From Algoriphagus pacificus (GTDB lineage Bacteria; Bacteroidota; Bacteroidia; Cytophagales; Cyclobacteriaceae), in the NCBI RefSeq assembly GCF_017254845.1, contig NZ_JAFKCU010000008.1:124001-188000 (forward strand): a DNA stretch of 64,000 nucleotides. Direction: 5' to 3'. The notes under the pieces were generated by a model. It saw only the letters and a list, made by a program, of their open reading frames with translations, had not been told where the DNA came from and did not search any database. The translations under genes were made by a program, and so were the position numbers. Positions 18,614-28,502 of the stretch are shown here, piece after piece (positions within the stretch are counted from its first letter, which is position 1; the number at the start of each line of letters is the position of its first letter).

Positions 18614-18653
18614 ATTAGTAAAAAATTCCTAAAAATTAGTAAATGTGGTATAG
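18614..18653. promoter_or_regulatory. Tandem operator-like motif between the XRE and VKOR-fusion genes
   Basis: ATTAGTAAA at 18614-18622 and again at 18635-18643 (21 bp apart, two helical turns); the second copy continues as ATTAGTAAAtgtGGTATaG. The same arrangement is at 28503-28542. The position in a divergent promoter region fits an XRE operator. Confidence 0.6.
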
Positions 18654-18730
18654 TCTTTTTTAAACATGATTCTCAAATTTAAAAAACTATTAGAAAAAAC
18701 ATAATTTTAGTTTATTTTCATTTTCAGTTC

Positions 18731-20293
18731 ATGGATAACTGTTTTATCATTTGTAAGAGAATACTCAGTTCACTCTATGTGCCTTTTACTGAGCAATTTT
18801 TAAAGGAAAAAATCTTTACTCACCCTAAATACCCCAGTTTATTAGCTATTTCAGATACCCTGGAGGAATATAAAGTGGATTCATTGGCAGCCAAGATTGG
18901 CCCAGATCGGCTAGATGATTTACTTTTACCAGGAATTGTCCAAGTATCCCTAGAATCTGGTAATTATTTTAATGTGATTACAAGTATCTCCGGAAGTGTC
19001 ATAACCTTATTTGATGAAAAAGGACATCAAAAAAAAATCTCAAGGCTGGACTTTCTAAAGATATGGACTGGAGTTACTTTACTCGTTGAAGCTAAAGAAG
19101 ATGCTTCAGAGCCAGAAATAACTCAAAAGTTGCGTGATAAATGGATACTTAAAACATTAATAATAATTAGTTTTTTTTGTCTCTTTGTTTGGTTTGGGAT
19201 AGGCTTAATAGAGAAAAGTGGTTCAGTACTGGAAATAGGATATTTTTTACTAAAGTTCTTGGGGTTATCCATTTCAGCTATACTGCTTTGGTATCAACAA
19301 AACAAAACAAATCCAACTTTGCAGAAATTTTGTTCTGTTGGGGAAAAGTTTGATTGCAATTCCATTTTGGATTCACAAAAATTCCAATGGCTAAATGGCA
19401 GGTTAAATCTAAGTTTGTTGGGATTTGCTTATTTTTTTGCAGGCATTGGTTCTCTCTCTATTTCAGGATTTTTTTCAATTACAATTCTTTCCTGGATAAG
19501 TTTTTTGACCATTCCTGTGATCTTATATTCTATTTATTATCAGGCTATAGTGATAAAAAAATGGTGTAAGTTTTGTCTGATGGTTCAAATAGTATTAATT
19601 CTTGAAGTTCTGACAATTATTAATGGAAGATTTTGGATAGGTGGAATTGAACTATCATCATTGTTATTTTTTGTCTTTCTCTTTACAGTCATAATAATTG
19701 GCGGAATATTAATAATACCGACGATTGGTCTTCAAGATAAATTATATACAATCAATAGAGAACTGGCCCAATTCAAAAGTAATAAGGATTTGTTTGAGCT
19801 AATTCTTGGCAAATCTAGAAAAATACAAAATGAACCTAAAGGCTTGGGAATCCTTATGAAAGGTGAAAAGTCCAAATATCAGGTCATAAAAGTAAGTAAT
19901 CCAAATTGTGGCCCATGTGCGCAAGCACATCCTGTATTGGAAAATCTATTTGCAAAAGGGAATATAGATTTTCAGATTCTTTTTGTTTCTGGCAATATTG
20001 ACAAACAAAAAGAAAGAACTGTTCAGCATTTCCTTGCTATTAAAGATAAAGGTGATTCAAGACTGATGATGGACGCATTAAATGATTGGTATGTGTCCGA
20101 TAATCAAAATTACAGTACATTTTCAGAAAAATATCCAATTGATTTTGAACTTGAAAACCAGGAGGAAAAAATTAGGGCTATGGAAGATTGGTGTGAAAAG
20201 GAGCAAATTAATTATACACCGACATTATTTATAAACGGATATGAACTTCCTAAAGAATACAATTTAGAGGATTTGAAATATATACTTATTTAA
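18731..20293 (+). CDS. C39-like / vitamin K epoxide reductase / thioredoxin triple fusion
   Basis: 520 residues. Residues 1-~120 have the outline of a peptidase C39-type domain without the usual DCG..C catalytic motif, so it is probably a non-cleaving leader-binding form. Residues ~135-330 are a membrane VKOR domain with loop Cys201 and Cys209 and the active-site pair Cys279-Lys-Phe-Cys282. Residues ~355-520 are a DsbA/thioredoxin-like domain with CGPC at 393-396. VKOR-Trx proteins make disulfide bonds by passing electrons to quinone. In this cluster the natural substrates are the Cys-rich precursor peptides, with the C39-like domain recruiting the leader; that link is inference. It is followed 84 bp later by the first precursor gene. 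Confidence 0.88.
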   Translation: MDNCFIICKRILSSLYVPFTEQFLKEKIFTHPKYPSLLAISDTLEEYKVDSLAAKIGPDRLDDLLLPGIVQVSLESGNYFNVITSISGSVITLFDEKGHQKKISRLDFLKIWTGVTLLVEAKEDASEPEITQKLRDKWILKTLIIISFFCLFVWFGIGLIEKSGSVLEIGYFLLKFLGLSISAILLWYQQNKTNPTLQKFCSVGEKFDCNSILDSQKFQWLNGRLNLSLLGFAYFFAGIGSLSISGFFSITILSWISFLTIPVILYSIYYQAIVIKKWCKFCLMVQIVLILEVLTIINGRFWIGGIELSSLLFFVFLFTVIIIGGILIIPTIGLQDKLYTINRELAQFKSNKDLFELILGKSRKIQNEPKGLGILMKGEKSKYQVIKVSNPNCGPCAQAHPVLENLFAKGNIDFQILFVSGNIDKQKERTVQHFLAIKDKGDSRLMMDALNDWYVSDNQNYSTFSEKYPIDFELENQEEKIRAMEDWCEKEQINYTPTLFINGYELPKEYNLEDLKYILI

Positions 20294-20377
20294 AGAAAGT
20301 GAAGATAAAATAATGTTCATATTCTTCGGGTGAACTGAATGTCCGAGGATAATCTTAAATTTTTAAAAAATTATATT

Positions 20378-20641
20378 ATGAAAAAAAAATTAAAATTAGG
20401 TAAACTAGAGATTGCTTCGGATGAAGTAATTGAAAGAAGTCAATTGTCAACTATTTTTGGAGGTTCTGGTGGAAGCGGAGTTGATGGTTATTGTTATCTT
20501 TTGGGTAGTAATTTAGATGTGATTGATACCCTTGATTCTTTTGATTCAACTTTATCAGAATCCCAGATTCGTGCTGCTGTAGAATCTATGTGTCAAAATA
20601 TGTATCCAGTTTGTCAAAGTACGAAATGTGTCTTGTGGTAG
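20378..20641 (+). CDS. GG-leader Cys-rich precursor peptide A
   Basis: 87 residues from the ATG at 20378; the in-frame start 39 bp upstream lacks the leader pattern. The leader, residues 1-29, is KLKLGKLEIASDEVIERSQL... ending IFGG, the double-glycine type of Bacteroidota natural-product precursors. The 58-residue core starts SGGSG and carries Cys39, Cys72, Cys79 and Cys84, ending VLW. The leader aligns without gaps to precursor B (KLKLGKLE....EV..R..L..I[FY]GGSG), while the cores differ. Cleavage after GG by the C39 exporter at 22030 is the expected maturation. Four Cys allow two disulfides, matching the VKOR-Trx neighbour. No transmembrane segment is visible. Confidence 0.88.
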   Translation: MKKKLKLGKLEIASDEVIERSQLSTIFGGSGGSGVDGYCYLLGSNLDVIDTLDSFDSTLSESQIRAAVESMCQNMYPVCQSTKCVLW

Positions 20642-20812
20642 ATTGTAGAATTGATTAAGATTTCAGAGCTCCTGCTTACATCAAAAGGGTTGTAGGTAGG
20701 GCTCCATAAATTATTTATTCTGAGTTGAGATGAAATTAGAATTAGTGTTTTATGGTCAAAGTTTTTAAATTTTCAATCTTATTTTAAGTATTTTGATTTT
20801 AAACTAAAGAAT

Positions 20813-21886
20813 ATGAGTAAAATAAACTTTCAAGTGCTTATTTATTTCGTTGTTATGTTCTTTGGTTGCAATAAAGGAATAGATTTAGAAGATTCAGGAA
20901 TTCCAAATGAAATTAAAATTTCTAAGAATTTTTTATCAAGAGAATTATCTGATTTTCAATTTGAAACCATAGACACAATTGATCTTGAAATTCCAGGAAA
21001 TCCATCCTTAACTTATTTTCAGGATATAGCATTTGCTAATGATTTTTTCTTTGTTTTGGATATAAAACAAGGGTTGATAAAGTTTGATTACGATGGGAAT
21101 TACCTTAAGACAATTGGAGTAAAAGGACAAGGACCTGATGAATATTATTTGGCAACATCACTCTACCTAGATAATAAAAGCAAAATAATCTATATGACTG
21201 ATTGGGGAAATATGTCAGTGCTTTCTTATGACTTTGAGGGAAATTTTATTGGTACAATAAAATCTCTTGGACAGCCTATTCTTTTATTTAATCAAAATGA
21301 CTCTTTATATGTTATTCAAGAATATGCGTATAGCTCAGAGCAAAAAAATCGTATGGATTTGATTGTAAGTAGAATTGATCCTGGAAAATTTTCTCGCCTC
21401 CAGCAAAAAAATTTATTATATAGCTATGTTTCGGATATGCACACTATTTATCATTTTCCTTGGATATTTGGAGGTTTTAATGGTAAAAACTTATTTTATT
21501 TGCCAAGACCGAGATTTGAAGGATTAATTGAACATAAAGATACGATTTATAGAGAAGTAAATAAAAATCTGATTCCAGAATACTTATTAAATTTTACCGA
21601 TTTTGATAAGAACGATACATTAAGGATTTCTCATCTTGAAATGTTTGATAGCTATGCTTCGTTGCTTTTTTCTTATAAAAGAAAGGGGTATATGATAATG
21701 CTAGATTTGGAAAGGAATATTCCTTTTTATTATTTACAAAATCCTATTAATAATACTCAATCTGAACTAAATATTGATAATTTTCCGAAACACCTAGATG
21801 AATATGTCTTTTATTCAGTTGTGCGTAATATTGAGAGTGAGGAAGAAAAAAATCCAATGATTGTTTTTTATAGATTTAACATTTGA
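20813..21886 (+). CDS. 6-bladed beta-propeller lipoprotein
   Basis: 357 residues with a lipoprotein signal (VVMFFGC). The mature part has propeller blades such as GLIKFDYDGNYLKTIGVKGQGPDEY and NMSVLSYDFEGNFIGTI, characteristic of the 6-bladed propeller lipoproteins common in Bacteroidota. It lies between precursor A and the exporter on the same strand. A role in immunity, surface sensing or peptide binding is possible, but the sequence does not decide it. Confidence 0.82.
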   Translation: MSKINFQVLIYFVVMFFGCNKGIDLEDSGIPNEIKISKNFLSRELSDFQFETIDTIDLEIPGNPSLTYFQDIAFANDFFFVLDIKQGLIKFDYDGNYLKTIGVKGQGPDEYYLATSLYLDNKSKIIYMTDWGNMSVLSYDFEGNFIGTIKSLGQPILLFNQNDSLYVIQEYAYSSEQKNRMDLIVSRIDPGKFSRLQQKNLLYSYVSDMHTIYHFPWIFGGFNGKNLFYLPRPRFEGLIEHKDTIYREVNKNLIPEYLLNFTDFDKNDTLRISHLEMFDSYASLLFSYKRKGYMIMLDLERNIPFYYLQNPINNTQSELNIDNFPKHLDEYVFYSVVRNIESEEEKNPMIVFYRFNI

Positions 21887-22029
21887 TATTTCAAATTCGA
21901 GTGTTTTCCTTGGTAGGAATTGATTTTTACTTGAATATTGTGGATAGATGGTTATTATTTAGGTTCTATAAATTAATTTAAAGTTTTAATATTAGTAATT
22001 ATTTTAATTACAATGAAATATAATTTTTC

Positions 22030-24231
22030 TTGAAAGCATCATTCCCATATTATAAACAACCTGATGCCAAAGATTGTGGCCCTACCTGTATTCGGATAAT
22101 ATCCAAGCATTATGGAAAACTTATATCACTTCAGGAAATTCGTACACTATCTGAAACTACACGATCAGGTAGTAACTTACTTAAACTTAGTGATGCAGCA
22201 GAAGCTATTGGATTTAAAACAATAGGAGCGAAGCTAAATTTTGAAAAATTGGAGAAAGCTCAATTGCCACTAATTGTACACTGGGACAAAAATCACTTTG
22301 TTGTAGTATATCGAATAACTAAGACTAAGGTTTTTCTTTCTGATCCAGCATATGGATTAATCCAATTGACAAAAACGGAATTTATTTCCCGCTGGATTGG
22401 GAATAATGTAGCATCTGATAGTAAGGATGGAATAACATTGCTACTTGAGCCTACTCCCTTATTTTACAAAAAGAAGTGGGAAAGTACGGATAAGCATTCA
22501 CTTGCCTTTCTTTTTCAATACTTGATTAAATACAAAGGTCTTATCTCTCAATTGGCGATAGGGTTGTTTGTGGGAAGTTTATTACAGTTAGTTTTTCCAT
22601 TTCTTACTCAGAGCATTGTAGATATAGGGATTCAAAACCAAGACATCGGTTTTATTTATCTGATATTGATTGCCCAAGTGATGCTATTTATTGGACGCAC
22701 TAGTGTTGAAGTTTTTCGTAGTTGGATTTTACTCCATTTAAGCACTCGCGTAAATATTTCTTTAGTTTCGGATTTTTTTATAAAATTAATGAACCTTCCT
22801 ATTTCATTTTTTGATACCCGTATGACAGGAGATATAATGCAAAGGATAGGAGACCATAGAAGAATAGAAAATCTTTTAACAGGTACAGCATTAAATACTT
22901 TTTTTTCCTTTTTTAACCTATTTGTTTTCGGAGGGGTTTTGATGTATTACAGTCCAGTGATCTTCTTGATTTTTATGGGAGGAAGTATAATTTATATCCT
23001 TTGGATTATATATTTTCTCAAAAGAAGGAAGGAATTAGATTATATGCGCTTTGCCCAGCTAAGTCAAGAGCAAAGTACAGTAATCGAATTAATTAATGGC
23101 ATGCAAGAGATTAAACTCCATAATGCTGAAACCTTTAAACGTTGGAAATGGGAGTTTGTCCAAGCTAGGCTATTTAACGTTTCCATCAAAAACTTAGCAT
23201 TAGAGCAGACACAAGGAGTTGGTTCCTCAGTAATTAATGAGCTAAAAAATATTTTAGTGACATTTGCATCAGCACTTTTTGTAATAAATGGTGAACTTAC
23301 TCTTGGAATGATGCTTTCTCTTCAATATATAATCGGTCAGTTGAATGGTCCGATTATTGGATTAGTTTCATTTATTCGAACCTATCAGGATGCTAAGATT
23401 AGTCTTGATAGACTTAACGAAATTCATGATAAGGATGATGAGGAGAGTCGTGACAAGCAATTGGTCTATGACATTGTACCTGGTGAGGACTTAAACGTAA
23501 CCAATCTCAGCTTTAGATATTTAGGAGCTGATGAAAATGTGCTCAAAAAAATTAATCTGACAATTCCAAAACAGAAAATTACAGCTATTGTTGGAGCCAG
23601 TGGGTGTGGAAAAACCACGTTAATGAAACTTCTCTTAAAATTTTATGAGCCATCAAAGGGGGAAATCCATTACGGAAAAAATGACTTAAGGTTTATTTCC
23701 CCACGTTTTTGGCGGGAGCATTGCGGGGTTGTCATGCAAGAGGGCTATGTCTTTAATGATACAATAGCTGCAAATATCGCAGTAGGTGAAGAAGTTATAG
23801 ATTTTGAACGTTTGGTTTTAGCCTCAAAGACAGCAAATATTTATGACTTTATTCAATCGCTCCCATTAAGATTTAATACGAAAATTGGAAATGAGGGGGT
23901 AGGTGTTAGCAGCGGACAAAAACAGCGACTTTTTATAGCTCGTGCAATATATAAAAACCCTGAGATCCTCTTTTTTGATGAAGCAACCTCTGCACTTGAT
24001 GCAAAAAACGAAAGGATAGTAATGGAAAATTTAAACCAGTTTATGAGAGGTAAAACTGTCTTCATTATCGCGCATAGACTAAGTACAGTGAGAAATGCAG
24101 ATCAGATAATCGTTATGGATGAAGGAAGTGTTAAGGAGATTGGTAATCATGATGAATTGGTCTTAAAAAGTGGAGTCTATTTCAATTTAGTAAAAAATCA
24201 ACTGGATTTGGAAAATATTAGAGAGAATTAG
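22030..24231 (+). CDS. Peptidase C39-containing ABC transporter (bacteriocin-type exporter)
   Basis: 733 residues. The start is TTG; no in-frame ATG exists upstream and the usual family N terminus follows at once. The C39 protease domain (1-~135) has the catalytic triad Cys16 (KDCGPTC), His89 (KNHFVVV) and Asp105 (LSDPAYG). Residues ~160-450 hold about six transmembrane helices. The ATPase domain has Walker A GASGCGKTT, a Q-loop, the signature SSGQKQRL, Walker B ILFFDEATSALD and the H-loop IAHRLS. The family cuts leaders after Gly-Gly while exporting the core, so precursors A and B are its likely cargo. It is followed 2 bp later by the HlyD partner. Confidence 0.95.
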   Translation: MKASFPYYKQPDAKDCGPTCIRIISKHYGKLISLQEIRTLSETTRSGSNLLKLSDAAEAIGFKTIGAKLNFEKLEKAQLPLIVHWDKNHFVVVYRITKTKVFLSDPAYGLIQLTKTEFISRWIGNNVASDSKDGITLLLEPTPLFYKKKWESTDKHSLAFLFQYLIKYKGLISQLAIGLFVGSLLQLVFPFLTQSIVDIGIQNQDIGFIYLILIAQVMLFIGRTSVEVFRSWILLHLSTRVNISLVSDFFIKLMNLPISFFDTRMTGDIMQRIGDHRRIENLLTGTALNTFFSFFNLFVFGGVLMYYSPVIFLIFMGGSIIYILWIIYFLKRRKELDYMRFAQLSQEQSTVIELINGMQEIKLHNAETFKRWKWEFVQARLFNVSIKNLALEQTQGVGSSVINELKNILVTFASALFVINGELTLGMMLSLQYIIGQLNGPIIGLVSFIRTYQDAKISLDRLNEIHDKDDEESRDKQLVYDIVPGEDLNVTNLSFRYLGADENVLKKINLTIPKQKITAIVGASGCGKTTLMKLLLKFYEPSKGEIHYGKNDLRFISPRFWREHCGVVMQEGYVFNDTIAANIAVGEEVIDFERLVLASKTANIYDFIQSLPLRFNTKIGNEGVGVSSGQKQRLFIARAIYKNPEILFFDEATSALDAKNERIVMENLNQFMRGKTVFIIAHRLSTVRNADQIIVMDEGSVKEIGNHDELVLKSGVYFNLVKNQLDLENIREN

Positions 24232-24233
24232 TT

Positions 24234-25535
24234 ATGCCTCAAAGTTCCCAATTTACTGATAATTTACAGTCTAGATCGGAAGAGGTCCAAGAGATAATCA
24301 CAACTCCTCCTAACTGGTTAGTCCGATGGGGTATCACGTTAATTTTTTTTATAATAAGCGGATTGATTTTTTTGTCTTTTTTCATAAAATACCCTGATTT
24401 TATTACTTCAAGGGTCCTGGTTACGACTATGGAACCCACGGAAAAAATAATATCAAGAACTTCTGGACAAATTGATAAGATATGGGTTAGAAATGGCCAA
24501 AAAGTAAGTGAGGGGCAATCTTTAGCTAGTATTAAAAGTACTTCTAATGTTAATAGTATCTTATTATTGAAAAGGCTTCTGGAGGAAATTCCCTTTGGGA
24601 AAAATAATGGGTTTTACTTTCCTATAGATTCTCTTTCAGATGTAGTCTTGGGGGAAGTTGAGTTAGCATTTGTGGAGTTTGAGCGGAGTTATATGGAATT
24701 CAGGCTTCTTGAAAGGCTTCAGCCATCTTTAGTTCAATTGGAAGGGAATCGGCAATCCATCCAGGAAATTAAGGAAAGGCTTTCTAGCCAATTAGCCCAA
24801 AAGGAAATCTTGGAAAGAAAAGTAGCCCTTGTTGAAACTGATTATAAGCGCAATAAATTACTTTATGAAAGTGGGGTCATTTCAGCCAAGGATTTTGAGA
24901 GTAAAGAGTTTGAATATCTTCAAATCCAAGAACAAGTTAATTTGATGGCAATTTCTATTTCTCAGCTTCAGGAAGCATTGGCCAATGCAGGCCAAATTCT
25001 AAAAAGTACTCAGGTATCAAAAGAGCAAGATGAATCTAGGGCATTAATTAACCTTATTCAGACCTACCACGGTTTGAAAAGGGCGGTGAAGGATTGGGAG
25101 AAAAATTATATGCTTTTTTCCTCCATTAACGGCGAGGTTAGTTTTCAAGGGGTGTGGGGAGAGAATCAGCTTGTTATGGCAGGGGAGCCAATTTTTACAA
25201 TTCTACCCAACCAAAGGACAGAACTTCTTGGGAAAATGGTCGTTTCCTCGCAAAATTCTGGTAAAATTTCTATGGGACAAAAAGTATTGATTAAGCTTGA
25301 TAACTTCCCTTTTCAACAATTCGGAACCATTATGGGTGAGGTAGAGAGTATTTCTGTTTCTCCTGATGAAGAAGGTAATTATTTGGTTTATAGTTTGTTG
25401 CCCAAAGGAACTAAAACCTCATACGGTAAGGAAATTCCTTTAAATCAAGAACTTCTTGGTGTAGCTGAGATTATTACTGAAGACTTGAGTTTAGCTGAAA
25501 GACTTTTTTTCAAACTTAAATCGATAACTGAATAA
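24234..25535 (+). CDS. HlyD-family periplasmic adaptor
   Basis: 433 residues. One transmembrane helix (~31-52) is followed by a lipoyl-like half-motif (SRTSGQIDKIWVRNGQKVSEGQ), a long coiled coil (~130-270, with repeated Gln/Glu/Leu) and a beta-barrel C-terminal part (GKISMGQKVLIKLDNFP). This is the membrane-fusion partner of a type I secretion system. It follows the C39 exporter by 2 bp, so they form one exporter; the outer-membrane TolC-like channel is not encoded here. Confidence 0.93.
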   Translation: MPQSSQFTDNLQSRSEEVQEIITTPPNWLVRWGITLIFFIISGLIFLSFFIKYPDFITSRVLVTTMEPTEKIISRTSGQIDKIWVRNGQKVSEGQSLASIKSTSNVNSILLLKRLLEEIPFGKNNGFYFPIDSLSDVVLGEVELAFVEFERSYMEFRLLERLQPSLVQLEGNRQSIQEIKERLSSQLAQKEILERKVALVETDYKRNKLLYESGVISAKDFESKEFEYLQIQEQVNLMAISISQLQEALANAGQILKSTQVSKEQDESRALINLIQTYHGLKRAVKDWEKNYMLFSSINGEVSFQGVWGENQLVMAGEPIFTILPNQRTELLGKMVVSSQNSGKISMGQKVLIKLDNFPFQQFGTIMGEVESISVSPDEEGNYLVYSLLPKGTKTSYGKEIPLNQELLGVAEIITEDLSLAERLFFKLKSITE

Positions 25536-25690
25536 TAATTTATAATTGATGTTTTCATCACAAATTTTAATCACTATAAACTACTTTAATATTTTTAATA
25601 TAAATACAACAAAGTTTTTTCAATTTTCTTATATAAGAATTTTAGCTTACTCAGTTCCCGGAAAAATTATAAACAAAATTATTTAAATCT

Positions 25691-26785
25691 ATGAAACAAG
25701 CATTAGAAAAACTTCAAGAAGTCAACAAGCTTCTTTCAGATAATGCGAAGGAGGAAAAAGAATTGGGGTTACTACATGGAAAATTAGGATTGATTATTTA
25801 TTTTTTTCAATTTGGAAGAAAAACGAATAATCATTTATTTCTGGAAGTTGCAGAAGACCTAGTAGGAGAACTTTTTGAAAAACTGAATCAAGCGAAGCTA
25901 TCTGCAGATTTCGAAAATGGATTCGCTGGTATTGCTTATGGAATTAGTTATATGGTGAATTCGGATTTTGTGGAAGCTGATCTTGACAATACTTTATCTG
26001 ACATTGACGATAGAATTTTTAAATACATCGAAGAACAAAATAACAAACTTCCTGCGAATTTGCAGCGTGGAATAATCGGTTACTTGCTTTATAGTCTAAA
26101 CCGACTAGAATATTCTTTAAAATCAGGCCATAAAACGAATATTCTAATATTTCAAAAGCTTTCCGCTAAATTACTCAACCAACTTGGCCAATTGATTGAA
26201 GAAGAAAAAATTCAAGATAGGGAGCCACAATTGTTTAATATTTTTTGGGATTTACCTCTGGTATTAATTGTATTGGCTAAGGCAAAAAGTTTAAATGTGA
26301 ACACTTCTAAAATAGACCGTATTTTGGATTACCTGCTTCCAAGTTTGCTTTCACTTTTACCGAATCTACATAGTAATCGATTGTATCTTTTATTGGGAAT
26401 AGAATTATTCCTCAAGGAAAAGAATATTCCTGAGTTAAAAAAACATGCCATATTTTTAAAAGAATCTATTGATTTGGAATGTATATTCAACAATGAATGT
26501 AAAAATCTGAATATAAAAGTAATGGATGGTGTTAGTGGCTTGAAACTTATAGGCGAAAAGCTGGCAGAAATAACTGGTGACAATTATTTTATTCCAAGAT
26601 ATGAACTGATTTTCAATAAAATAAATAATGCTGTTTGCTGGGACGAAACTGAATTTTATAGCCCATTTAAAAAAAGCATTGGTTTAGTTTCCGGTTTGTC
26701 AGGAATTGGTTGGACTTTATTAGAGAATAAGTGTTCTAATTTAGACCGTGTAAAAGTTATAAATTCTGATATTGTTAAACCTTGA
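25691..26785 (+). CDS. LanC-like protein lacking obvious zinc ligands
   Basis: 364 residues. The LanC alpha-toroid repeats are visible: GLLHGKLGLIIYFF (~26-39), FENGFAGIAYGISYM (~74-88), and GLVSGLSGIGWTLL near the C terminus. True lanthionine cyclases bind zinc with two Cys and a His (CHG motif); that motif is absent here, and the Cys present (LECIFNNEC, AVCWDE, NKCSN) are not arranged the same way. No LanB or LanM dehydratase is nearby. It may therefore be a non-catalytic or repurposed LanC-like protein. It ends 4 bp before the glycosyltransferase start, so the two are co-transcribed. Confidence 0.75.
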   Translation: MKQALEKLQEVNKLLSDNAKEEKELGLLHGKLGLIIYFFQFGRKTNNHLFLEVAEDLVGELFEKLNQAKLSADFENGFAGIAYGISYMVNSDFVEADLDNTLSDIDDRIFKYIEEQNNKLPANLQRGIIGYLLYSLNRLEYSLKSGHKTNILIFQKLSAKLLNQLGQLIEEEKIQDREPQLFNIFWDLPLVLIVLAKAKSLNVNTSKIDRILDYLLPSLLSLLPNLHSNRLYLLLGIELFLKEKNIPELKKHAIFLKESIDLECIFNNECKNLNIKVMDGVSGLKLIGEKLAEITGDNYFIPRYELIFNKINNAVCWDETEFYSPFKKSIGLVSGLSGIGWTLLENKCSNLDRVKVINSDIVKP

Positions 26786-26789
26786 TTCC

Positions 26790-27563
26790 ATGAAAAATTT
26801 AAACTTAAGTGATTTTACATTCTTGATTCCTCTTAGAATTGACTCTATTAATCGTTTGGAGAATACATTGGTTAGTATAGATTATATACTATCAAATATT
26901 GATACTAATATAAAAGTATTAGAAGCTTCAACGAGGAATACAGAGTTGTTATATAGGTTGCTTCCTAAATGTGTAAATTATAACTTTGTTGAAGATCTTG
27001 ATAATGTCTTTCATCGGACTAAGTATATAAATCAATTAGTTAGCTCTGTCGATACTGAATATATTGTAGTATGGGATACTGATATTATAATTCCAATTGA
27101 TCAAATTCGGCAATCTGTAGAATTGTTGGAAAATAGACAAGCTGATTTTGTCACCCCCTTTAAAGATAAATTTTTGGATACTTCTGAAATTTTGCGAGAT
27201 ATTTTTATACAATCCCGTGATATTGAAATTCTAAAAATACATCAGGGTAAAATGAAAGCTTTATATGCTCCAAATCCAGTTGGTGGAGCATTTTTGGCAC
27301 GTAGGCAAGCCTATTTAGAAGCAGGAATGGAAAATGAAAAATTCTATGGCTGGGGAAGGGAAGATGGGGATCGTATAAATCGTTGGAAAATATTGGGGTA
27401 TAACCACCGACATATTAAAGGAGTTCTTTATCATCTTACTCATGAACGTGGATTAAATAGTTCATTTCATAGTCCCAACCAAGATCTAAAAAAAATGACT
27501 GAGCTTTACAAATCAATTAATATGTCAAAGGAGGAACTCAAGAAAGAAATTTTAAATTGGTAA
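26790..27563 (+). CDS. Glycosyltransferase with galactosyltransferase-like C terminus
   Basis: 257 residues from the ATG at 26790; an in-frame TTG 18 bp upstream overlaps LanC-like codons. It has a GT-A fold: an N-terminal nucleotide-binding region, the metal-binding Asp96-Thr-Asp98 (VVWDTDI), and GGAFLARRQAYLEAG followed by GWGREDGDR (Glu191, Asp192), the acceptor and base motif of the galactosyltransferase (GT7-C) type. No signal peptide is present, so it acts in the cytoplasm. Its place directly behind the LanC-like gene in a peptide cluster suggests it glycosylates the precursor core before export, as in glycocins. That is inference. Confidence 0.85.
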   Translation: MKNLNLSDFTFLIPLRIDSINRLENTLVSIDYILSNIDTNIKVLEASTRNTELLYRLLPKCVNYNFVEDLDNVFHRTKYINQLVSSVDTEYIVVWDTDIIIPIDQIRQSVELLENRQADFVTPFKDKFLDTSEILRDIFIQSRDIEILKIHQGKMKALYAPNPVGGAFLARRQAYLEAGMENEKFYGWGREDGDRINRWKILGYNHRHIKGVLYHLTHERGLNSSFHSPNQDLKKMTELYKSINMSKEELKKEILNW

Positions 27564-28502
27564 GAAAATTTATTAAATTCTGGATCCAGGTGTTTTTATT
27601 TAAAATTTCAATTAAGGTTTTAAGTAGAATTTAAAAAAAGCCCACTTTTTATTTTTTAACTGAATATTAACTTTTAAAAAATGGATTTTACCTTGTAAAC
27701 TTTATTTATCTTTTTTTGTTGAAATTTTAGGAGGAATTGGGCCAAACTCATTAAAAATCTTAATTAGGACTAATATGATTCTTCTCCTCATTGGGGTTTT
27801 AATTTGACTTTTACAGTTCACCTTGCTTTATTTTTAAGCTCTATAAAAATTAACATTTGAAAAATAAACCTAAGATTAAAAACTTGAATTTTACAGAAAT
27901 TTCCCACCCTTTGTTTACTACGCAAAGGACTACTTTGTTTTTCTACATTTGATTGCTGCAATAAAACATTTTTTTCTTCTTATAAAGGACAGGTTTCTGA
28001 GGGTTTCATTTTTCGAAAAATTGCTTGTGCTGGAATTTATACTTGAAAAGTAAATGGTTTTGAATACGGTGAACGGTTTAAATAGAAAAAAATATCTATT
28101 GTACTTTTTTAGATAGAGTAAAACACTGCTTTGGTAGGAGTTCCGATCTAGAAGTTGTAACGGCTCTTAATCAAATAAAAATCAGAAGAGTTCCTTTAGA
28201 AATGATTTAGATCCTCCCATAAAGAAGGATTTTGTGAGGTTTCTTAAAAATCAGATTTAAAGTAAATCGGACCCGGACATCTTTAATCTGGTTGATTGTG
28301 GATATTTCGTGAAGATATCATTTCTAAAATCTGGAATCTCTCCTAAAAGAGCCCTAATCATAATAAATGTAAGTCAGCTGAAGTTTAAGGAACTATAGCT
28401 ATTTCAAGCGAAGAGTTTGAAATTTATAAGTTAAGTGGTGTATGAAAGTATTTTAGGAGATTTATAAGTGACGTTTATTTTGGAATTCTCCTATGTAGAT
28501 TA
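27564..28502. other. ~0.94-kb AT-rich gene-free stretch inside the peptide cluster
   Basis: No gene, RNA or strong repeat is recognisable; stop codons are frequent in all frames. It separates the exporter/modification genes from precursor B. It could hold a long leader, a decayed precursor gene or a small RNA, none of which I can support. Confidence 0.5.
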
